Source: Propionispora vibrioides | GTDB lineage: Bacteria > Bacillota > Negativicutes > Propionisporales > Propionisporaceae | Direction of reading: 5' to 3' | Length of the DNA stretch: 64,000 nt | Assembly: GCF_900110485.1 (NCBI RefSeq) | Contig: NZ_FODY01000013.1 | Span: 49,451 to 113,450 of the forward strand | Shown: in pieces, positions 43,360 through 52,493 of the stretch | Position numbering within the stretch: position 1 is the first letter of the stretch | How the letters are laid out: each line of letters starts with the position of its first letter | Translations under genes and position numbers: made by a program | The notes under the pieces: model-generated | What the model was told of the DNA's origin: nothing | The model's input: only the letters and a program-made list of their open reading frames with translations | The model's database searches: none

Positions 43360-43454
43360 CTTGTATCTCCTGCCTTAGTCGTTTTTTTGCCTGACTTATT
43401 TTGCAAATTCCATTCCCCTTGCAAAAGCTTTTTCACAAGCATACTAGTAGCCGT

Positions 43455-44423
43455 TTACTTATTGCCGGCTTCTCCGGCATCAGGGGTTTCTCGCACAGCT
43501 TTCATATCCTTTAGCGGCGGCAAGCCAAACAGACGCCGGTATTCCCTGGTAAACTGCGACGGACTTTCATAGCCGACTTCCAGCGCGGCGCCGGTTGCAT
43601 CCAGGGAACCGCTCAGCATGAGACGACGAGCCTCCTGAAGGCGCAATTGCTTCTGATACTGCAGGGGCCCCATCGTGGTGATTGCTTTAAATTTGTGATG
43701 TAGCCCGGATACACTCATATTGCTTAATTTTGCAAGTTCTTCCACAGTAAATGGCTGAGAGAAATTTTCTTTAATCCAGGCTATGGCCCGGCCGATTCCG
43801 TCGGCTTGCTGATCATAAAGAGCCTGTTGAAGAAATAGGTGTCCATAGTCGCCTGACAGTAAATGAAACATCATTTCCCGTTTGATAAGCGCAGATAAAA
43901 AAGGAGCTTCCCTTGGTTTATCAACCAGCTTCAGCAACCGTACAAACATGTCCAGCAGCTCTGTATCGGCTCTTCCAATGAAGGCCGCTGTGCCGACCAT
44001 TTTATCCTTGGATTTAACGTTAATCTCAGCCTCCATCACCACCGAGGCGATTTCTTTTGTAGTAAAATCGATACGCAGGCCGATATAGGGTGTCGCTTCT
44101 GTTGCGCCAATCACTCGCCCCGATGCCGGTATATCTATGATGGATGCAAGATAATCGCCTGCGTGGTAAGCAATGATATCCTGCCCAAGGTGAAGTTCCT
44201 TTTCGCCTTGCAAAATGAGGCAAAACGAGGGAGTTAAAACACTGGGGATCAGCGGAGCCTGATAGCTGTGCCGGCAAATGGAAAGATAGGGAATCAGCGT
44301 GCCGGTGGTTCCTTCGTCCCTGGTAATCCTCTCGGTCATCGCTATGATCTGCTCCAGCAGTTTCCGGTGAATGGAAACCATCTCACCGAAGACCGCTGCG
44401 GGGTGCTGTTGCTGCTTCTCCAC
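43455..44423 (-). CDS. AraC-family regulator with AraC_N cupin-like domain (YqhC-like)
   Basis: 322 residues. N-terminal sensing domain (about 45-200: LIPYLSICRHSYQAPLIPSVLTPSFCLILQGEKELHLG) and C-terminal double HTH (about 212-305: FTVEELAKLSNMSVSGLHHKFKAITTMGPLQYQKQLRLQEARRLM ... VGYESPSQFTREYRRLFG). It is divergent from an aldo/keto reductase gene at 44691. The same arrangement is known for E. coli YqhC, which activates aldehyde reductases in response to reactive aldehydes, so a similar role is likely. Confidence 0.9.
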   Translation of the reverse strand: MEKQQQHPAAVFGEMVSIHRKLLEQIIAMTERITRDEGTTGTLIPYLSICRHSYQAPLIPSVLTPSFCLILQGEKELHLGQDIIAYHAGDYLASIIDIPASGRVIGATEATPYIGLRIDFTTKEIASVVMEAEINVKSKDKMVGTAAFIGRADTELLDMFVRLLKLVDKPREAPFLSALIKREMMFHLLSGDYGHLFLQQALYDQQADGIGRAIAWIKENFSQPFTVEELAKLSNMSVSGLHHKFKAITTMGPLQYQKQLRLQEARRLMLSGSLDATGAALEVGYESPSQFTREYRRLFGLPPLKDMKAVRETPDAGEAGNK

Positions 44424-44636
44424 GTGTGTTCCCTGCCCTTCGCTAGATAATTCTTTAGTTGCCGTACATCCTGGCAGCAGCCGCTCTAACGCTTCTTAAT
44501 ACATACTACTATCGTAGCATGGTGCAGCATGTGCGGCAACACGAACCAGCTCATTTTGCAGTTTTAGGCAAGTATTAAGCAGTAACGGTCTATTTCCTTT
44601 TATTCTTTCAAGTAATACTATTCTTATAGCAGGTAA

Positions 44637-45686
<1,050 letters not shown>

Positions 45687-45846
45687 GGGATTCTAAATAA
45701 ATTTATCAGAAGGACAAAACGGCAATATATTTTTACCCAAAAACCGCTGAGGCCGTGAACCTGCCATAGAGGTAAGAAATTCCTAATTAATATGCATCTT
45801 CCCGATGGTTCTGAGACATTAAAAATACAATAACCTGGAGGAAACT

Positions 45847-46992
45847 ATGGAATACGCACTGTATGGGAAAACAGGACTACAAGTATCCAGATTGGGCTTG
45901 GGCTGTATGCGGTTTCCGCAAGACGAAACGGAAGCCATCCATATGGTCCATTATGCCATCGACCAAGGTATCAACTATTTGGACAGCGCTTATGTCTATA
46001 AAGATAGCGAGGTCATTACCGGGAAAGCGCTAAAAAACGGCTACCGGGATAAAGTCTATCTTGCCACCAAAAGTCCTATCTGGAACATCACAAAACATGA
46101 GGATTTTGAAAAATATCTGGATGAACAATTACTGCGCCTGGGAACCGATCATATCGACGTATACCTGCTGCATAATCTGTTTCCCGCCAACTGGGAAAAA
46201 GTACAGCGCTATGATGGGCTGACCTTCCTTGATAACATGATAGAAAAAGGCAAAATCCTGCATAAAGCATTCTCGATTCACAGTACAACGGCAGCTTTTA
46301 AAGAAATCGTTGATTCCTTCGACTGGGAGATGGCCCAGATTCAGCTCAACATTCTGGACGAATATCAGCAGGTCGGTATCGAGGGGGTACGGTATGCCGC
46401 CCAAAAGGGGCTGGCCACCGTCATTATGGAACCGCTGCGCGGAGGAAATCTGCTGAGTAACGCCCCCCGGGAGGTTCACGCTCTGATCGACGCTTACTCT
46501 CAAAAACGCTCGCTTGCCGCATGGTGCTTCCGCTGGCTTTACAATATGCCGGAGGTATCGCTCATTTTAAGCGGCACCAGCAATCTCGACCAGTTGAAAG
46601 ACAATTTGAATATCTTTGCTGCTGCCAAACCTAATATTATGTCGGACGAAGATCAAAAACTAATAACTAAAATCAGAGAAGCCTTCGAAGCAAAAAACAG
46701 CATCGGCTGCACAGGCTGCCAGTACTGTATGCCCTGTCCCCAGGGCGTGAGTATTCCCGAGCTGTTTAAACTCTATAACAACTATCAGCTTGTAAAGCCT
46801 CACCCGATCGACCAGGCTTTTTATCAGGGAACCCTGCTGCCTTCCGGTCATGGCGCAGACCGGTGCATCGCTTGCGGCCTGTGTACACAACACTGCCCAC
46901 AGGGGCTGAAGATTCCTGATTTGCTGGAACAAGTCCATGGAGAATTAAATGAAGACTGGCAGAAGAACGTTCAGACGCTAGTAAGAAAATAA
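45847..46992 (+). CDS. Aldo/keto reductase with C-terminal [4Fe-4S] ferredoxin-like domain
   Basis: 381 residues. AKR barrel (1-270) with tetrad residues in NYLDSAYVYKDSEV, LATKSP and YLLHNLF, then two Cys-rich clusters CTGCQYCMPCPQGV and CIACGLCTQHCPQGL. This is the common anaerobe-type AKR with iron-sulfur tail. Family members are often annotated as putative oxidoreductases with no proven substrate. TGGAGG precedes the ATG. It follows the first AKR by 160 bp on the same strand; no terminator was seen between them. Confidence 0.92.
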   Translation: MEYALYGKTGLQVSRLGLGCMRFPQDETEAIHMVHYAIDQGINYLDSAYVYKDSEVITGKALKNGYRDKVYLATKSPIWNITKHEDFEKYLDEQLLRLGTDHIDVYLLHNLFPANWEKVQRYDGLTFLDNMIEKGKILHKAFSIHSTTAAFKEIVDSFDWEMAQIQLNILDEYQQVGIEGVRYAAQKGLATVIMEPLRGGNLLSNAPREVHALIDAYSQKRSLAAWCFRWLYNMPEVSLILSGTSNLDQLKDNLNIFAAAKPNIMSDEDQKLITKIREAFEAKNSIGCTGCQYCMPCPQGVSIPELFKLYNNYQLVKPHPIDQAFYQGTLLPSGHGADRCIACGLCTQHCPQGLKIPDLLEQVHGELNEDWQKNVQTLVRK

Positions 46993-47042
46993 TTGAATCC
47001 ATTCTTTCTCACCGCATAAGCTCTGTCAGTTACTTTAAAGGC

Positions 47043-47078
47043 AAAACCGCCACTTGCTGCACAGCAAGTGGCGGTTTT
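47043..47078. terminator. Bidirectional terminator
   Basis: Near-perfect stem AAAACCGCCACTTGCTG / CAGCAAGTGGCGGTTTT between the convergent AKR and AraC genes. Confidence 0.88.
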
Positions 47079-47089
47079 ATTGGCTGGGT

Positions 47090-47980
47090 CTACATTTTAT
47101 TGGCGTCCACGATGGGTTGATAAATGTCCAATTCACAGTAATCATCTTTAGCTAAACTGGAATCGATATATTCAAACCGGAACTTATCGGCAAAAGTAAA
47201 GCCGGATTTTATAATCCATTTGGAATACATGTGGACCAGCAGCCGGCCAACCTGCCGGCCGTTGATTTCATCGGGGCGGAAAAAACCAACAAAACGAAAG
47301 ACGACATACTTGTGCGCCGGAATAGCGATACCCATCATTCCTTCCGGAATATGATCTAGATCCTGCACCTGCACGGAAGGCATATAAAAAATATATCCAT
47401 TCTCGCTGTCCTTCCAGTCGGTGTAGCCAAAGTATACATGAGGATTTATCGGATTTGTTACTTGCTGTTGATGATGATAGAAAAAATCCCTTCCATACGC
47501 GTTAGCAACCTTGTCTCCCGATTTACTCATAATTTTATGTTCCATGCCGACAAGGAAAAACTTTTGCCTAAAAATAAATGACGGCTTATAAATAATGGAA
47601 TTATCCAGCGACAGGATGTCATTCATGTTGAGCCTTTCCTTAATGGGGATGGACATTTGTTCCGACCGTACTTTCAAAGGCGTATGGCCAAATCTCTTGC
47701 GAAAGGCTCTGATATACGACTGTTCATAATCAAAGCCGTACTCCAAAGCGATATCGATAATTCTCATATTGGTATTGGTAAGTTCATCGATACTGGAGGA
47801 AAGTTTCCGCGTTTGGACATATTCCATCAGCGACTCTCCCGTCAGTGATTTGAACATCCGGTGCAAATGATATTTTGATATCCTGCTGTGAGCGGCAATG
47901 TCATCCAGGGAAAGCTTATTATGCAGGTTATGCTCAATATAGGCTATGCATTCTGCTATCGTGTCTTTTAAATCACTCAT
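47090..47980 (-). CDS. AraC-family regulator with GyrI-like effector-binding domain
   Basis: 296 residues. The HTH is N-terminal here (about 5-105: LSLDDIAAHSRISKYHLHRMFKSLTGESLMEYVQTRKLS ... YGFDYEQSYIRAFRKRFGHTPLKVR); the C-terminal part (about 140-290) resembles the Rob/GyrI-type effector domain (FFLVGMEHKIM ... IPAHKYVVFRF ... FEYIDS). The order is opposite to the AraC protein at 43455. Probably a ligand- or drug-responsive activator; targets unknown. Confidence 0.87.
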   Translation of the reverse strand: MSDLKDTIAECIAYIEHNLHNKLSLDDIAAHSRISKYHLHRMFKSLTGESLMEYVQTRKLSSSIDELTNTNMRIIDIALEYGFDYEQSYIRAFRKRFGHTPLKVRSEQMSIPIKERLNMNDILSLDNSIIYKPSFIFRQKFFLVGMEHKIMSKSGDKVANAYGRDFFYHHQQQVTNPINPHVYFGYTDWKDSENGYIFYMPSVQVQDLDHIPEGMMGIAIPAHKYVVFRFVGFFRPDEINGRQVGRLLVHMYSKWIIKSGFTFADKFRFEYIDSSLAKDDYCELDIYQPIVDANKM

Positions 47981-48052
47981 CTTTTACCTCCAGACTGCCG
48001 TCGATCTGACTCCGACTGATAAACTACCTCAGACAACCTGCGCTGCAGTCAA

Positions 48053-49288
48053 CTATTGGTAATGTTTTAGAACCAATACCGCATTGTGCCCGCCGAAACC
48101 AAAAGAATTGGTCATGGCATGAGTAATATCAGCCTGCTTGCCAAGATTGGGTACATAATTCAAGTCGCAATCCTCATCCGGGTTGACATAGTTGATCGTC
48201 GGCGGTAAAAAGCCTTCCTTTAACGCATAGGCAGTAAGCATCGTTTCAATAGCGCCGGTGGCGCCCAATAAATGGCCGGTCATCGATTTTGTGGAGCTCA
48301 CGGCTAATTGATAGGCATGCTCCCCAAATACAGCTTTTATCGCGGCAGTCTCGGTCTTGTCGTTCAATCCGGTGGAGGTTCCATGAGCGTTAATATATTG
48401 AATATCGCTTGGCCTAAGCCCTGCATCGGTTAAGGCCAGTTTCATACACCGGGCGGCACCTTCTCCATCGGGAGGAGTTGCAGTCATATGATAAGCGTCG
48501 TTTGTGCAGTCATAGCCCACGATTTCGGCAATAATGTCTGCGCCCCGGTTCAAGGCATGGTTAAGTTCTTCGAGAACGACCACTCCGGCACCTTCTCCCA
48601 TCACAAATCCATCCCGCTTCGAATCAAAGGGCCTGCAGGCACTGTTAGGATCAGGGTTTGTGGTCATCGCCTTATTGGCACAAAAGCCTGCCATCGCCAG
48701 CCGGGTAATGGGTGCTTCCGTTCCTCCCGCAATCATAACATCGGCAGCATTTCTCTGAATTGCTTTATAAGCATCGCCAATTGCGTTGGTCGATGTTGCA
48801 CAGGCCGTAGCAACGCACTCGACAAACCCTTTAATGCCAAACTGAATGGCAATCATTCCGGCGGCCATATTGGGCAGCATCATCGGCACCAAAAACGGGC
48901 TGACCCGGTCTGCGCCCCGTTCCAATAGCGCCCGGTGCTGATTCTCCAGCGTTTCCAAGCCGCCGATCCCGGAACCCATAATCAGGCCGGTCCTTATGGA
49001 ATCGAGGTTGCCGGCGCTTAGTCGCGAATGTTCCAGCGCCATATGCGTTGCCGCCATGGCATACTGAGAAAAGCGATCCATTCGTTTAGCTGCCTTTTTA
49101 TCCATAAACTGCTCCGGATCAAACTCTTTTATTTCCGCAGCCACCTTAGTCGGTAAATCGGCCACATCAATCCTTTCGATCCGGCTTATTCCTGATACAC
49201 CTTTTTTAACCGCTTGCCACAGGGCCGTTGCACCCTGTCCCAAAGAAGTTATGGCGCCTGCTCCTGTAATAACTACCCTTTTATTCAT
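48053..49288 (-). CDS. fabF: Beta-ketoacyl-ACP synthase II
   Basis: 411 residues, full thiolase fold. Catalytic Cys in VATACATSTNAIGDAY (about 164), His in NAHGTSTGLND (about 304) and His in KSMTGHLLGATG (about 340); C-terminal NSFGFGGHNAVLVLK. It elongates acyl-ACP by malonyl-ACP condensation in the cytoplasm. It is isolated from other fab genes here, so it may be a second, accessory copy. Its upstream region holds a T3 mini-repeat. Confidence 0.95.
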   Translation of the reverse strand: MNKRVVITGAGAITSLGQGATALWQAVKKGVSGISRIERIDVADLPTKVAAEIKEFDPEQFMDKKAAKRMDRFSQYAMAATHMALEHSRLSAGNLDSIRTGLIMGSGIGGLETLENQHRALLERGADRVSPFLVPMMLPNMAAGMIAIQFGIKGFVECVATACATSTNAIGDAYKAIQRNAADVMIAGGTEAPITRLAMAGFCANKAMTTNPDPNSACRPFDSKRDGFVMGEGAGVVVLEELNHALNRGADIIAEIVGYDCTNDAYHMTATPPDGEGAARCMKLALTDAGLRPSDIQYINAHGTSTGLNDKTETAAIKAVFGEHAYQLAVSSTKSMTGHLLGATGAIETMLTAYALKEGFLPPTINYVNPDEDCDLNYVPNLGKQADITHAMTNSFGFGGHNAVLVLKHYQ

Positions 49289-49339
49289 ATCGTTCCTCCA
49301 TAATTCTTATTATCAAATTTCTTGTACTTTCCATACCTG

Positions 49340-49412
49340 CTACCTTGTCAGCCTTAATTCAGTGAATACTGGCGATCTATTCTCCTGCTGTTTTAAAACT
49401 GACAGGATACTA
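49340..49412. repeat. Core-less T3 mini-repeat
   Basis: About 73 bp: GCTACCTTGTCAGCCTTAAT ... against AAAACTGACAGGATACTAGC. It shares TCAGCCTTAATTCAGTG with the copy at 34102-34160 (reverse complement), and GTGAATACTG and the ACTAGC end with the T3-alpha copy at 32788. It lies about 50-125 bp upstream of the fabF start. Confidence 0.68.
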
Positions 49413-49598
49413 GCCAGCAGTTCGCAACCATCACTAACTTTAGCACGTTTCAACGGGTAAAAATGAACAGCTATTGCTATAGCCAGGCGAATAGGCATGC
49501 ATGGAGCAAACTTTTATGCCCATATTAATAAAAGGGGTTCATCCGGTTTATCTTGAACAATATAGATAAAAGACGCAGCAAAAAAAGGAGCGATACTT
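49413..49598. other. Intergenic region between fabF and the acetyltransferase gene
   Basis: No ORF or clear RNA structure. It presumably holds the divergent promoters; I cannot assign boxes with confidence. Confidence 0.35.
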
Positions 49599-50246
49599 AT
49601 GACTCAGCGGCCTGACCCCAACAAGCTGTTCCCGCGGGAAGGCAACACCAATATGTGTTATATCAAAAATGCCATCCATAATCCGGATATTCTCATCGGC
49701 GATTTTACGTTCTATCATGATTCAGTGGATCCTCTGTTATTTGAGAAACAGAATGTTCTTTATCACTATCCTGTCGTCAATCACGACAAGCTGATTATCG
49801 GCAAGTATTGTTCCATCGCTCATGGCACAAAATTCATCTTTACTGCCGCCCATCACACACTGCATTCGTTATCGACCTATCCGTTCGAGCTGTTTGACGA
49901 CTGGAGCCACGCCGGCTTCGTCACCGAAGCCTGGGATAATAAAGGCGATATTGTCATCGGCAACGACGTATGGATCGGCTATGAGGCTTTCATCATGTCC
50001 GGCGTTCATATCGGCGACGGAGCCATCATTGGCGCCCGGGCAGTGGTAACCAAGGATGTTCCTCCTTATACCGTGGTCGGCGGCGTACCGGCCAAACCAA
50101 TCCGGAAACGCTATGACGATGCGGTGATCGAAGTATTGCTGCAGGCCAAATGGTGGGACTGGGACCCGCAAGTCGTCTCGGACAATGTACGGGCCCTTAA
50201 AGACCTGGATCTTGCTAAGATTAAAGAAATTGCCAAACTATCCTAA
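49599..50246 (+). CDS. Xenobiotic (chloramphenicol/streptogramin-type) hexapeptide acetyltransferase
   Basis: 215 residues, left-handed beta-helix of the CatB/Vat family: [17 protein letters not shown], the probable catalytic His in [15 protein letters not shown], and [56 protein letters not shown]. Family enzymes form trimers and acetylate chloramphenicol or streptogramin A from acetyl-CoA, but many relatives act on other hydroxyls. AAAGGAG precedes the ATG. Resistance function is possible, not shown. Confidence 0.86.
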   Translation: MTQRPDPNKLFPREGNTNMCYIKNAIHNPDILIGDFTFYHDSVDPLLFEKQNVLYHYPVVNHDKLIIGKYCSIAHGTKFIFTAAHHTLHSLSTYPFELFDDWSHAGFVTEAWDNKGDIVIGNDVWIGYEAFIMSGVHIGDGAIIGARAVVTKDVPPYTVVGGVPAKPIRKRYDDAVIEVLLQAKWWDWDPQVVSDNVRALKDLDLAKIKEIAKLS

Positions 50247-50306
50247 CATATTCCAAATAGGATTGGGCTGCTTTCATGGTGTTCATAACAGCCGAAAAAT
50301 TCATGA

Positions 50307-50341
50307 ACAAAAGGTTCTGCCTGGTTGGCAGAACCTTTTGT
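50307..50341. terminator. Bidirectional terminator
   Basis: Stem ACAAAAGGTTCTGCC / GGCAGAACCTTTTGT with a five-base loop, between the convergent acetyltransferase and chemoreceptor genes. Confidence 0.88.
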
Positions 50342-50349
50342 TATATACC

Positions 50350-52044
50350 CTATATTCGAAAACTGGCTACTGCAGTTTTAAGATCCTGGGCCAGCTTAGC
50401 CAGAGCTTCACTTGAGGAAGCAATTTCCTCCATGGATGCCAGTTGTTCCTCGGTCGCCGCCGATACGCTCTGCGCCTCCTCCGCTGATTGTTTACTAAGT
50501 TCATCAATTCGCTTGACAGATCCAACTATATGCTGGCTGCCAGACGCTGTTTGCTGAATGGCTGCCGAAATATCCCTAACTTGACCGGAGACTTGTAATA
50601 CCAGTTCCGCAATATCCCGGAAGGTATCACCGGCGGCGTCGACCACGGCTGCCCCGGTCTTCACCTCCTGTGTTCCTTCGGCCATAGCAACAACTGCCTG
50701 CTCCGTATCTTCTTGAATGGCTCCAATCAAACCGGCGATCTTTTTAGCCGCCTCTTGCGACTGTTCGGCAAGCTTTCTTACCTCCTCCGCCACCACGGCA
50801 AAGCCTCGCCCCTGCTCACCGGCCCGGGCCGCTTCAATCGCGGCGTTCAACGCCAAGAGATTGGTCTGCCCGGCAATGCCGGCAATGGTATCAACGATTT
50901 GGCCAATTTCCTGGGACTGTTCTCCTAACTTGGTAATTACCGTGGCCGAGGTGTTAACCGCATTTTCAATCCGGGTCATTTGACTAACCGCCTGGTCCAC
51001 AGCCACCCCGCCTGATTGCGCCTTATCTGCCGCCTGAGCCGACTGAGCGGCAACCTGATTGGCACTGGCCGCCATCTCTTCCACGCCTGCCGCCATTTGC
51101 TGGACAACTGCAGAAGTCTCATCGGAAGCCGCCATCTGTTCACTAGCACCATTGGCTACCTGGGTAATCGAAACAGCTACCTGCTCAGCGGCCTGGGCAG
51201 ACTGCTGTGCACTGGCGGTTAATTCTTCCGACGAGGCCGCCAGTTGTTCCGTATTCAGATTAATTTGCCGGATCAGCGCCTTAAGCTGGGCTACCATCGT
51301 GTTAAACGAGGTTGCCAACTGACCGATTTCATCCCGGCTTTCCACTTTCGCCTGCTGTGTTAGATCACCACCGGCCACTTGCTGCGCCACAACCGCCAGT
51401 TGGTTAACCGGACGGGAAATGCTGCGGGCCGCAAACAAACCAATAGCGCCGCCAACCAGAATGCTTAATAGCCCGGCAATAATCGAAGCCATTTCACTGT
51501 TATCGGCAGCTGTCACCGACCGCTCCATAGAGTCCTGGATTTGTGCCCGCCGGAAATCCACATACTCTTTCGCCTTATTGCGCAACTGCCGGCCCACATC
51601 GGTAAGTTCGCCATTCATCACCTGAAGGGCCGCTGCTTCTTTACCGGCTTGCTTATAGGGAATGACAACGGTTTCAGCTATCTGTGAATATTTTTCATCT
51701 AAGGCCATTAATTCACTGAGTATCTTTTTACCTTCTTCCGTACGTGCTACTGCCAACAATTCCTGTTCACTCTTTTTCGCTTCGGCGGTCACCCGAAGAT
51801 AGTTATCCAGCGAAACTTTATCGCCGGAAATCAGGAATCCACGCAGAGAAGCAAATTTATTTTCAATCTCCCTGGAAACCTCTGCCGTTTGAATCAAACG
51901 CGGCATGTCCTCCTGTTTAACCTTATCCAGCAAACTTCCGGCCACGTTGACATTGTACAGTACAAAACCGAAACCGATTGCACCAATTGCCACAACAAAC
52001 ATAAAATACACAAGCATTTTCCCTGCCAGTTTCATATCCAACAT
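50350..52044 (-). CDS. Methyl-accepting chemotaxis protein
   Basis: 564 residues. TM1 (about 8-30), a periplasmic four-helix-bundle (4HB_MCP-like) sensor (about 32-185), TM2 (about 187-208), HAMP (about 210-262: [23 protein letters not shown]) and the signalling domain with the conserved tip [43 protein letters not shown]. It couples ligand sensing to CheA. Two nearby ATGs (52044, 52035) fit the G-rich ribosome site. Ligand unknown. Confidence 0.94.
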   Translation of the reverse strand: MLDMKLAGKMLVYFMFVVAIGAIGFGFVLYNVNVAGSLLDKVKQEDMPRLIQTAEVSREIENKFASLRGFLISGDKVSLDNYLRVTAEAKKSEQELLAVARTEEGKKILSELMALDEKYSQIAETVVIPYKQAGKEAAALQVMNGELTDVGRQLRNKAKEYVDFRRAQIQDSMERSVTAADNSEMASIIAGLLSILVGGAIGLFAARSISRPVNQLAVVAQQVAGGDLTQQAKVESRDEIGQLATSFNTMVAQLKALIRQINLNTEQLAASSEELTASAQQSAQAAEQVAVSITQVANGASEQMAASDETSAVVQQMAAGVEEMAASANQVAAQSAQAADKAQSGGVAVDQAVSQMTRIENAVNTSATVITKLGEQSQEIGQIVDTIAGIAGQTNLLALNAAIEAARAGEQGRGFAVVAEEVRKLAEQSQEAAKKIAGLIGAIQEDTEQAVVAMAEGTQEVKTGAAVVDAAGDTFRDIAELVLQVSGQVRDISAAIQQTASGSQHIVGSVKRIDELSKQSAEEAQSVSAATEEQLASMEEIASSSEALAKLAQDLKTAVASFRI

Positions 52045-52181
52045 CCTTTCCCCTACCTTTAATCAATAAATCGCTTAATAAGTCTACCCATTGTTAAATC
52101 CTGTATTTTTTTATTTTACTCATATTTCTTCGCCTACATAAAATTCCTTTCTTCGACAAAATCAGTCTTTTCGTCTAATTA

Positions 52182-52234
52182 AAAAATAAAGCTTCTCCCA
52201 AAACGGTTAATAACCCGTATCGGGAGAAGCTTTA
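52182..52234 (-). terminator. Terminator downstream of the GGDEF-EAL gene
   Basis: Minus-strand stem TAAAGCTTCTCCC / GGGAGAAGCTTTA followed by TTTTTTAATTAG. It is now about 250 bp from the EAL stop because the 52295-52493 repeat lies between them. The remaining bases 52045-52181 are AT-rich and probably hold the chemoreceptor promoter; I see no gene there. Confidence 0.75.
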
Positions 52235-52294
52235 TCCAGGATTATATCCAAAGGAGACAGACACCAGTTCCTCGCCTTCATTCTTCTTTCTTCT

Positions 52295-52493
52295 CTGGGT
52301 AACCACTGATTAAATGAACCTGCCGGCCTGGCGAGAGATTTTTTCGTAAGGCAAGGCGAAGAAGACGCACCTATCGAACATAGGTAAGTCGACGACAACG
52401 ATGCCTTGCGGAAAAGGGACCATAAAGGAATTGTATTTTCAGAGTTGGTGAACCACTTAGCTGCACAGTGTGGATGAATCAGTGGTTACCTAG
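52295..52493. repeat. Chimeric MITE-like repeat: T2 ends, core alpha, internal T1 end
   Basis: 199 bp. Ends GGTAACCACTGATTAAATGA / AATCAGTGGTTACCTAG are T2; the interior TTTCGTAAGGCAAGGCG ... CACCTAT-cgaac-ATAGGTAAG ... CTTGCGGAAAA is core alpha; then TTGTATTTTCAGAGTTGGTG ... CCACTTA matches a T1 end. So one copy combines two terminus families and a core seen elsewhere with T1 and T3. Its right end supplies the last codons of the GGDEF-EAL gene. Confidence 0.8.

Noticed and set aside
52207..52398. 63-codon minus-strand ORF between the chemoreceptor and EAL genes
   Set aside because: Spans the terminator stem and a mobile repeat; no ribosome site.
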